This document shows positions 21,097 to 27,575 of a stretch of 28,833 bases of DNA, piece by piece. Under the pieces are notes generated by a model. The model was not told where the DNA came from, made no database searches, and saw only the letters and a program-made list of their open reading frames with translations. The stretch comes from DASRCB01 sp035653295 (GTDB taxonomy: Bacteria > Acidobacteriota > Terriglobia > Bryobacterales > Bryobacteraceae): the NCBI GenBank assembly GCA_035653295.1, contig DASRCB010000192.1:1-28833 (forward strand), read 5' to 3'. Positions within the stretch are counted from its first letter, which is position 1. Each line of letters starts with the position of its first letter. The position numbers and the translations under genes are program-made.

Positions 21097-23973
21097 CTAA
21101 TGCGCCGCGGCCGCGTCGCCGCACTTCGCCGTTACCGGGGAGGCCAGTTCCTGGATGCGCGGTGAGCGGATGAAATGCTCCATGCCGTCTTTGGTGAAAT
21201 CCAGCCCCGGGACCGGGGTGGCGAGTGAATGCATGATGCTCGCGGCGGCGTCGCATCTTCCCGCGTTGGCCTCCGCTACCGCGCGCATGACGCGCACCTT
21301 GATCCAAACCTCGCGTACGTTGGTCCCGCCTTCCTGGCGCGCAAAGAAACGATTATGGAATTCGCTCTCCGCGGCGTCGAAGTCACCCGCCTGTGCCCGA
21401 TAAAGGGCCAGCTTGTATACCAGCGGAACGGGCATGGTAGCGCGATCGGGATATTTCTCAAGCGCGGCTACATGCTCTGCCGCGGGTCGCTTCATGTCGG
21501 TCAGCGCATCATCCAGGCCTGAATATAGCGCCTCGTTGCGCGGGTCCACGGAGAGCCCATCGTTGAAGATCTTCGCCGCTTTCTCCGGCTGGCGATTGAT
21601 GTAGAGCAGCACGCGGCCCATGTCCGCGTGCAGGACGGGGATACCAGGGTTGATTTCGCGGGCGCGCTCCCACAGGATCAGGGCCCGGTCGGTTTGGCCG
21701 GTTGCGGCGAGCCAGGTACCGAGGAGGTAATCGGCGCTGGCATCCTTTGGGTTCGTCTCCAGCGCGGCGCGGAGCACCACCTCTGTTTCGGGCAGCTTCG
21801 GAAACACGTACTGCGTGGACATGCGGGACGCGGCGGCATAATCGGCAGCGCCGGAGTCGCCCAGCTTCGAGCGGCACCAGCCACGGTAATACGCAATCAG
21901 CGGATGTTTTGAGGGCGGCGGCACTCCGGGCTCGGTTTCATCGGGAGGGACGGCAGGGTAGTCGCGCGAAAGGACAGCCAGAGCTTCCTTGTACTCGCCG
22001 AGGCGGATGTATGTCGCTGCTCTGTTCAGAACGTGGTATGGGTCGGAACCGTTGGCAGGCGAAACCGCCCGCCCCTCGAGCAATTTCAGCTCTTCGGCGG
22101 CCCTCATGTCGTCCGGATTCGTGCGGACGGCCTCTTTCAGATACCGGCGCGCGGCGGTGATATCGCCACTGCGGGCGAGTAATTCCCCGAGACGTAAGCA
22201 GCCGGCGCCGTGGAACGCGGGACCGCGCTGCGCCGCCTCGAAGGCCAGCCGTGCTTTGCGCTGGTCTCCGACGCCGTCGTAAGCAATACCGAGGTAGTAC
22301 GAGACCTCCGCGTTCGACGTATCGCGGGCCTGTACAGGCTCAAGATAGCGGACTGCCTCTGCATAGCGCATCAGCGAGGCGCACAACCGGCCGGCGGCGA
22401 ACTGAAGCTCCCACGAATCCGGCGTGCGTCGCAGTCCTTCCTCGTAATCGGACAACGCGGTCAGCAGCGCGCCGTCAAGTTCGTCGTTCCTGCCGCGCTC
22501 GATCCAGTCGTCGGCAGGATGCGGGGTCTGCTGGGGGCCGACCTTGACTTCTGATGCCGGAGTCCAATCGTACTCGCCTTCGGTCTGCCGGAGCAGTACC
22601 GATCCGTTACCGGAGCGGAGCTCGAAGGTGTATTTCCCCGCCGACGCCGGCAGCTCATGCGACCACGTGCTCTCCGGCTTCAGGTCGGCCTTCTCTTCGA
22701 ACACCGTCTTGTCGCCATCGAGCAGCCGTAGCTGCGCACCGGGGTAAGCCTGGTTGGCGTTGAACGTCACCCTCAACTTCCCGGCGGCGCGCTGGAGGTT
22801 TACGACACCCGCCAGATTCGCGCGCGCGATGCCGCCGGTCCCACGCACCGGTATCCAGTACTCCGAGAAATGGATGGACTGCCGCGGCTGCAGAAACGCG
22901 TAGGTCTCCTGATTGCGCATCGGGCCGGCCTGGACCTCGACGTAGGCGCTGTTGTCGTCCGACAGCGCGCGCCGCCAGTCGAGCCCGTCAGCATCCACGC
23001 CCCACGACCAGATCTTCTTGCCCGGCAGATCGCCGTAGTCGGCATAGTGCGCCACGCCAGTGTTCGTGTGCGGATGGTAAACGCCCATGAAGGGCTCACG
23101 GCTGCCGTAGACGAATACCGACACCGGTCCTTTCGTCTGATTGCGAATGATGCTCAGGTCCGTGCCGCTGGTGTCGACCGGCCAGGTATTGATCTCGGTA
23201 AACCCGTGGCTCTGGGTGAAGCGCATCGGATAGCAGATGTGCGAATCGTCCCAGACGCGAACGCCGGCGTTGTTCCACCAGTAGAAACGGTGGCGGACGT
23301 CGCTGCGGTTATAAAGCGTGACTCGCTCTTCGAGCACCGTGGAAGCGGGGCGAAGCACCAGCTCCACCCGCCATTGCATGCCGTAAACCCGGTCGATATT
23401 CCCGACGGTCACCACGCCGCTGCCGTCGGCGCGCTTCTCGAACGAGAAATCGACGGGCGACATCGAGACCCAATTATGCGAGACGGGAAAGTTGAATTCG
23501 ATTCCGAAGGCCGCCCAGGCGCCGCGATAACCGATGTTGGCTTTCTTTATGGACGGGTTGGCATAAAACATTGGCTGGCCGCTGATTTTGTCGATGCAGG
23601 TGTAGACATGGCCGCCGATATCGGGCAGAACGGAGCACTTCAGGTATTCGTTCTCGAGATAGACGGCGCGCCAGGCGTGATCCACGCGCTTGCCGGTAAG
23701 GTTGTCGCGCAGCGTGTAGGGGTAATTGAAGCGGCTGGTTTCGAACTGATCGAACGGCGGATTGGGGTCGGGTGCGGCTTCTTCGTAGGTCGGCAGAGTC
23801 ATCGTGCCCTGCCACACGCGAACCTGGGCCTGGGCGGCCACAGCCATGAGTGTCGCCAAGGCAAGGCCCGCTCCGCACGCCGGCAGACGAAACCGCCGGC
23901 CCCAGGATGCGGGGCTGAGAGCCCCGGGCAGGCTGAGAGCCTGCCCCACAAAAAACACCAGAAGTGAGGACAT
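21097..23973 (-). CDS. Exported DUF5107 and TPR-repeat protein
   Basis: Up to 958 aa. After a leader ending MAVAAQAQ, the first half (about 50-400) is a DUF5107-type beta domain, recalling galactose mutarotase-like carbohydrate binders: SVLPDIGGHVYTCID, GIEFNFPVSHNW, FYWWNNAGVRVWDDSH and FSEYWIPVRGTGG. A short beta segment follows (about 400-480). The rest is TPR repeats up to about 930, for example WELQFAAGRLCASLMRYAEA, VSYYLGIAYDGVGDQRKARL and IPVLHADMGRVLLYINRQPE. It likely binds glycans or proteins outside the membrane. The start is unsure: ATG 23973, 1 bp after the amidohydrolase stop, has no ribosome site, and TTG 23859 or ATG 23847 lie beyond a REP-like palindrome. Starting at 23973 means the repeat encodes part of the leader. 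Confidence 0.82.
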   Translation of the reverse strand: MSSLLVFFVGQALSLPGALSPASWGRRFRLPACGAGLALATLMAVAAQAQVRVWQGTMTLPTYEEAAPDPNPPFDQFETSRFNYPYTLRDNLTGKRVDHAWRAVYLENEYLKCSVLPDIGGHVYTCIDKISGQPMFYANPSIKKANIGYRGAWAAFGIEFNFPVSHNWVSMSPVDFSFEKRADGSGVVTVGNIDRVYGMQWRVELVLRPASTVLEERVTLYNRSDVRHRFYWWNNAGVRVWDDSHICYPMRFTQSHGFTEINTWPVDTSGTDLSIIRNQTKGPVSVFVYGSREPFMGVYHPHTNTGVAHYADYGDLPGKKIWSWGVDADGLDWRRALSDDNSAYVEVQAGPMRNQETYAFLQPRQSIHFSEYWIPVRGTGGIARANLAGVVNLQRAAGKLRVTFNANQAYPGAQLRLLDGDKTVFEEKADLKPESTWSHELPASAGKYTFELRSGNGSVLLRQTEGEYDWTPASEVKVGPQQTPHPADDWIERGRNDELDGALLTALSDYEEGLRRTPDSWELQFAAGRLCASLMRYAEAVRYLEPVQARDTSNAEVSYYLGIAYDGVGDQRKARLAFEAAQRGPAFHGAGCLRLGELLARSGDITAARRYLKEAVRTNPDDMRAAEELKLLEGRAVSPANGSDPYHVLNRAATYIRLGEYKEALAVLSRDYPAVPPDETEPGVPPPSKHPLIAYYRGWCRSKLGDSGAADYAAASRMSTQYVFPKLPETEVVLRAALETNPKDASADYLLGTWLAATGQTDRALILWERAREINPGIPVLHADMGRVLLYINRQPEKAAKIFNDGLSVDPRNEALYSGLDDALTDMKRPAAEHVAALEKYPDRATMPVPLVYKLALYRAQAGDFDAAESEFHNRFFARQEGGTNVREVWIKVRVMRAVAEANAGRCDAAASIMHSLATPVPGLDFTKDGMEHFIRSPRIQELASPVTAKCGDAAAAH
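23882..23955. repeat. REP-like palindrome cluster at the start of the DUF5107-TPR gene
   Basis: Read on the - strand: TTGTGGGGCAGGCT, CTC, AGCCTGCC gives one hairpin (8-bp stem GGCAGGCT/AGCCTGCC). GGGGCT-CTC-AGCCCC gives a second, and an imperfect GCCGGCGG...CTGCCGGC a third. The 14-mer AGCCTGCCCCACAA at 23938-23951 is identical to one at 19964-19977. The cluster sits between the amidohydrolase stop and the first unambiguous part of the DUF5107-TPR protein. Confidence 0.75.
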
Positions 23974-23974
23974 T

Positions 23975-25180
23975 TCAGACAGTGATATTCAGTAGTTTCG
24001 CGGCGTTCCCGTTGTACACTTTCCGCAGGATGTCGTCCGGCAGATAGATTCCATAGATCCGCCAGCGACCCTGCGGCGGGACTTTGGCCGGGGCATAGTC
24101 GAAATACTCGTCATCCGTTTCGAGGAAGCGGAAATAGATCTCGTAGAGCTTGTCGCCGTAAATCTGCTGAGGGGTTTCCTCGCCATAGGGCACGGCGTCG
24201 GTCCCGAAGAGAATCCGGTCCTGATATTTTTCGAAGAAGCGGCGGGCCGTGCGCGGCTGGCGTCCCAGTTCGCCGATACGGGCCGCGATATCGACGTACA
24301 TGTTCGGGAACCGGTCCAGATTCTGCCCGACGCTCTCCAGATCCTCGGCCATGTTACCGACGTGAAGGGTGATGAACTGGGTTTTGGGATGGCGCGCGAA
24401 GACCCGGTTGCGCGCCTCGAGCAACTCTGCGTTGCTGGGGAAATCGCGGCCGTAAAACGACCAGTCGGGATGGTTGTTCAGCTCCTCGTAGCGCTCATTG
24501 AAGCGGTCGGTGGGCGTGAAGAAAGCCAGAGGATCCGAGACATGAATGGCCACAGGCATGTTCAGCTGACCGCAGGCATCCCACATCGGATCGAAGCGGG
24601 GATCGTCGATCTTGACCAGTTTGCCGGTGGTGATGTTCTCGCGAAGGAAGAGCCCCAGGGTCTTGAGGATCTTCAGGCCGCGCGCGCCGGCGGTATGCGC
24701 GTCGGCAATGGCCTGCGCCTGAAACTTCGGATAATCGGCGTCCAGCAGACGACTGTACCAGGGTTCCGTAAAGGTGTAAAAGCGGCCGGGATAGGCTTTA
24801 TCGTACTTCTGAAGGGCCTCCTTCAGGCCGTCCCCGTAGCCACCGGTGAGATTCGTGAGAGCGCGGATGTTGTGCCGATCCATGACCGGCAGCAGGTACG
24901 AAGGCGGGGCGAGAAACCTGCGCTCTCCGGCCAGAGACACGCCGTTCTTCGACCTGGCGGAAAACGACAGGTGGGTGTGGATGTCGATGACCGGATATTT
25001 CGCCCGCTCGACGTGGGTCTCCTTCACGTGCAGCATGCTGCGCGGCTCGAATTCGGAGAGGTCGAGCGGCCGGCTCTTTGGCCTGGGGTCCTGAGCGGCG
25101 GCGATGCCGGGGAGGACCCCGGCGCCCAGGGCGCTCACGCCGACGCGCTTCAGCCAACCGCGGCGGTTGTGGTTACTCAA
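23975..25180 (-). CDS. Exported amidohydrolase (PF04909-like), paralog 2
   Basis: 401 aa from TTG 25180, which has AGGAG at 25190-25194 with 9-nt spacing and starts the leader SNHNRRGWLKRVGVSALGAG. The metal HxH is His68/His70 (VIDIHTHL); other expected ligands lie in VAIHVSDP, FITLHVGN and LFGTDAVPYG. It closely matches the paralog at 9296-10483 over the whole mature length, including GARGLKILKTLGLFLRENIT and the block DPRFDPMWDACGQL. A recent duplication or a family expansion is likely. The open frame continues to 25390 but runs into the DinB-like gene and is Arg-rich. It is transcribed together with the DUF5107-TPR gene, whose open frame begins 1 bp after its stop. Confidence 0.87.
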   Translation of the reverse strand: MSNHNRRGWLKRVGVSALGAGVLPGIAAAQDPRPKSRPLDLSEFEPRSMLHVKETHVERAKYPVIDIHTHLSFSARSKNGVSLAGERRFLAPPSYLLPVMDRHNIRALTNLTGGYGDGLKEALQKYDKAYPGRFYTFTEPWYSRLLDADYPKFQAQAIADAHTAGARGLKILKTLGLFLRENITTGKLVKIDDPRFDPMWDACGQLNMPVAIHVSDPLAFFTPTDRFNERYEELNNHPDWSFYGRDFPSNAELLEARNRVFARHPKTQFITLHVGNMAEDLESVGQNLDRFPNMYVDIAARIGELGRQPRTARRFFEKYQDRILFGTDAVPYGEETPQQIYGDKLYEIYFRFLETDDEYFDYAPAKVPPQGRWRIYGIYLPDDILRKVYNGNAAKLLNITV

Positions 25181-25189
25181 GTTGTGAAA

Positions 25190-25194
25190 CTCCT
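25190..25194 (-). promoter_or_regulatory. Shine-Dalgarno AGGAG deciding the TTG start
   Basis: AGGAG on the - strand, 9 nt before TTG 25180 of the second amidohydrolase. No in-frame ATG lies near. The position downstream of the TATAAT element fits a short leader. Confidence 0.65.
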
Positions 25195-25220
25195 GCAATG
25201 GAGAACGAAAGGAAACGATG

Positions 25221-25229
25221 ATTATAGCA
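25221..25229 (-). promoter_or_regulatory. Extended -10 promoter TGCTATAAT
   Basis: On the - strand TGC-TATAAT is a perfect consensus -10 with the extended TGN motif, in the 62-bp gap between the DinB-like stop and the amidohydrolase TTG. The best -35 candidates 16-18 bp upstream are poor, as is usual for extended -10 promoters. Transcription would begin about 7 bp downstream, giving a leader of roughly 30 nt. In this GC-rich sequence an exact TATAAT is a rare match. Confidence 0.6.
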
Positions 25230-25242
25230 AGGGAGAGAAAGT

Positions 25243-25710
25243 CTACGGCTGTCCCATTGCGTACCAATAGATGAAGTCGGTCATCGGGGGCTTCACGCCC
25301 AGGGCTTTCATGCGGGCGGCGTTTTGACCGCGGTGGTGCTGGCCGTGAGTGATGGCCTGCAGCAGCAGCATGCCTGCGGGCGCCTGCCATGGGCCCTTCG
25401 GGCCGCGCGGCAGCGGCTGCTGCTTATCGAGGTCAACGGAATCGAGCGCCGCCACGAGCGCCTGGTTGGCTTCGCCCATAGCGTGCTCCAGGGCTTCTGT
25501 GGATTCGGCCTCCTTCATCATCATCGCCGGATCCGGGGTTCCGCCGTGCGCCAGCGTGGTCAGCATTCGGCATGCCTGCGCGATGTGGTTGAGGCGGGTG
25601 CGAATATCCGTGTCGTCGAGCAGCGCGGGATTTTCGCGCAATACGTTCCAGTGCACCGTGTCGGCCCACGCCTGATGCCGCGCCATTTGCTTTAATAGCT
25701 CGCGATCCAT
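25243..25710 (-). CDS. DinB-like (YfiT-type) putative metalloprotein
   Basis: 155 aa, a four-helix bundle of the DinB/YfiT superfamily. Candidate metal ligands are the His in LNHIAQACRML and the pair in ITHGQHHRGQNAARM, where HxxxH-type spacing near the C-terminus is diagnostic. The last helix carries the family-type ending PPMTDFIYWYAM. Roles in the family range from thiol-dependent transferases to unknown stress functions. ATG 25710 is used. It is third in an operon with the PP2C phosphatase and the Ser/Thr kinase (6-bp gap). Whether it is a kinase target is not known. Confidence 0.85.
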   Translation of the reverse strand: MDRELLKQMARHQAWADTVHWNVLRENPALLDDTDIRTRLNHIAQACRMLTTLAHGGTPDPAMMMKEAESTEALEHAMGEANQALVAALDSVDLDKQQPLPRGPKGPWQAPAGMLLLQAITHGQHHRGQNAARMKALGVKPPMTDFIYWYAMGQP

Positions 25711-25716
25711 GGATGC

Positions 25717-26685
25717 TCAGCCTTTCTTCGCCACCCACACCATCAGCGTGAAAATCGCGACCGGGATCAGCGCCAGCATGACATAAAACAGGATGCGGCG
25801 CACGAGCGGAGACTTTCGTTCTGTCCAGTTATGCAGCTCATCACGGTCGGCGGCGCCCACCTGATCGAGATGCTCCAGATCCCACGCCATCTCTCGGGCG
25901 CTGGAGTAGCGGTTGCCCGGCTCGCGTTCAATGGCGCGGTAGATGACCTCCTGAAGTTCGGGCGAAATCTCCGGATTGATCTCGCGCGGCGGAACGGGGT
26001 TGTTCAGCAGGCGATCGTTCATGATGGCGAACGGATTCGGCCCGCGGAAGGGGGTTTTGCCGGTGAGCATCTCGTACAGCATCACGCCCAGAGCATAGAT
26101 GTCACTACGGCCGTCGCCTCGTTTGCCCTTCACCTGCTCGGGCGAGATGTAATCCGGCGTGCCCATCACCTGCGAGAGCTTCGCGAAGGTCAGCCGCCGC
26201 GACCCTTCTCGTCCGGCGATGCCGAAGTCGATGAGCTTCACATTGTCGTTGGAGTCGACCATGATGTTCTCGGGTTTTAGATCGCGGTGCACCACCCCAT
26301 GCGTGTGGATGTAATCGAGCGCATCGGCGATGGCCAGGGTCAAACGGATCGCGCGCTCGGGCGGGAGCTTGCCGGCATCGGAGAGGATGGAGCGCAGCAG
26401 GCGTCCTTCCACCCATTCCATGACCATGTACACATCGCTGCGGCCGTCTTCGGGGAAGACTTTCATGACCCCGGGGTGGTCCATCTTCGCGCCGATCTCC
26501 GCTTCCCGATGGAAGCGGTCGTAAAGCACGGGATCGGCTTCCATTTCCGGGTGCGGGACCTTGATGGCAACCTGGCGGCCGTTGTTGAGATCAGTCGCGC
26601 GAAAAATCGAGGCCATGCCGCTGCGGGCGGCTACGCCTTCGATGCGGTAATGATCCAGAAGATCGCCGGTGTGAAGTGAGGTCAT
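25717..26685 (-). CDS. Membrane-anchored Ser/Thr protein kinase
   Basis: 322 aa, Hanks-type kinase followed by one C-terminal membrane helix (about 298-318) and a very short tail. The core is intact: Lys42 (VAIK), Glu61, HRDLKPEN with Asp135, DFG with Asp153, and TPDYISPEQ with Glu183 (APE equivalent). The glycine loop is degenerate: GVAARSGMASIF at about 17-28 instead of GxGxxG. No extracellular sensor domain is present, unlike PASTA kinases. The intracellular kinase presumably acts on unidentified targets and is opposed by the PP2C-like phosphatase just upstream (33-bp gap). ATG 26685 begins the usual lead-in. Confidence 0.9.
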   Translation of the reverse strand: MTSLHTGDLLDHYRIEGVAARSGMASIFRATDLNNGRQVAIKVPHPEMEADPVLYDRFHREAEIGAKMDHPGVMKVFPEDGRSDVYMVMEWVEGRLLRSILSDAGKLPPERAIRLTLAIADALDYIHTHGVVHRDLKPENIMVDSNDNVKLIDFGIAGREGSRRLTFAKLSQVMGTPDYISPEQVKGKRGDGRSDIYALGVMLYEMLTGKTPFRGPNPFAIMNDRLLNNPVPPREINPEISPELQEVIYRAIEREPGNRYSSAREMAWDLEHLDQVGAADRDELHNWTERKSPLVRRILFYVMLALIPVAIFTLMVWVAKKG

Positions 26686-26718
26686 GCTCTGGGCCGCGGT
26701 CCGGAGCGGCGTGCGCGG

Positions 26719-27516
26719 TCAGCGCAGTTTATATGGCCGCCCGCGATACATGCCCATGCGCTCGATGCTGCGAACACGAATAAGCTGGACGCTGATATTA
26801 TCGCCGCCATCGCGTTCGTTCGCAAGCGTGACGAGGCGTTCCGCGGCTCGCTCCAGAGCCATCCCGGCGGCTGCCGCGGCGGCAATGTCGTTTTCAGTGA
26901 CGGCGCCGTAAAGACCATCCGAACAAAGGACGAGCACGTCGCCGGGCAGCACTGGATGATCGGCGGCATCCACATTGACGAACATGTCGGCGCCGAGGGA
27001 ACGGCTGAGCACATGCCGCGTGGGCGCCTCGGCCGCCTCCGTCGAGGAAAGAACTCCCAGGCGTACCTGCTCGTTGACGAGGGTGTGATCGCGCGTCAGC
27101 AGCGTGGCTTGGCCGGCGCGGATACGGTAACACCGCGAATCACCGACATGGGCGACGAGGGCGCGGTCGAATCGGAGCGCGCAGACCACGAGTGTGGTGG
27201 CCATATTCACGCGCACCGGACCGTTGTGACTGCCCGCGTAAACCTGTTCGTTCGCGGCCTGCACTGCCCGTTTCACTACTGACGAGAGCGCTTCGCCGGC
27301 GGGGGCGCGGCGGAAGCGATCCAGCACAGTATCGACTGCGGTACGGGAAGCGACTTCGCCGGCCTCGTGGCCGCCAACGCCATCGGCCAGGGCGAACAGC
27401 CATCCATGGGAGCGGGCGCGAGCGGCGGAATCGGGAACCGCGGAGCCGAGGTAGTCCTCGTTGTGATCGCGCACGCGGCCGCAGTCGGTCAGCGCTGCGA
27501 ATTCGACGTCAAGCAT
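26719..27516 (-). CDS. PP2C-family Ser/Thr phosphatase
   Basis: 265 aa, Stp1/PrpC-like PPM phosphatase. Metal and phosphate motifs are complete: RVRDHNEDYLG (Arg and Asp near residues 16-21), LADGVGGHEAGE (Asp45, Gly46), VAHVGDSRCYRIR, VLCSDGLYG and GGDNISVQLI. No sensor domain is attached. It is the first gene of the phosphatase-kinase-DinB operon and would reverse the kinase's phosphorylation. ATG 27516 is the only sensible start: upstream in the same frame lies a terminator stem rather than protein-like sequence, and no Shine-Dalgarno is seen, so it may be leaderless. Confidence 0.92.
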   Translation of the reverse strand: MLDVEFAALTDCGRVRDHNEDYLGSAVPDSAARARSHGWLFALADGVGGHEAGEVASRTAVDTVLDRFRRAPAGEALSSVVKRAVQAANEQVYAGSHNGPVRVNMATTLVVCALRFDRALVAHVGDSRCYRIRAGQATLLTRDHTLVNEQVRLGVLSSTEAAEAPTRHVLSRSLGADMFVNVDAADHPVLPGDVLVLCSDGLYGAVTENDIAAAAAAGMALERAAERLVTLANERDGGDNISVQLIRVRSIERMGMYRGRPYKLR

Positions 27517-27530
27517 GGACGCACTAAGAC

Positions 27531-27559
27531 AAAAAATGCGGGCCCGGCGAGGGGCCCGC
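27531..27559 (-). terminator. Intrinsic terminator after the APC permease gene
   Basis: On the - strand GCGGGCCC, loop CTCGCC, GGGCCCGC (perfect 8-bp stem, 27538-27559) followed by A and six T residues (27536-27531). This is the strongest terminator in the window, 16 bp beyond the permease stop. The PP2C start codon lies only 14 bp past the T-run. Confidence 0.88.
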
Positions 27560-27575
27560 GCTTCCCTGCACCCTC

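Noticed and set aside
22870..23967. + strand open frame of 365 codons within the DUF5107-TPR gene
   Set aside because: Mirror of real coding sequence; no ribosome site, no domain.
25243..27516. Kinase/phosphatase operon as an anti-phage defence island
   Set aside because: It has the normal housekeeping PP2C-kinase layout, no effector, nuclease or mobile-element context.
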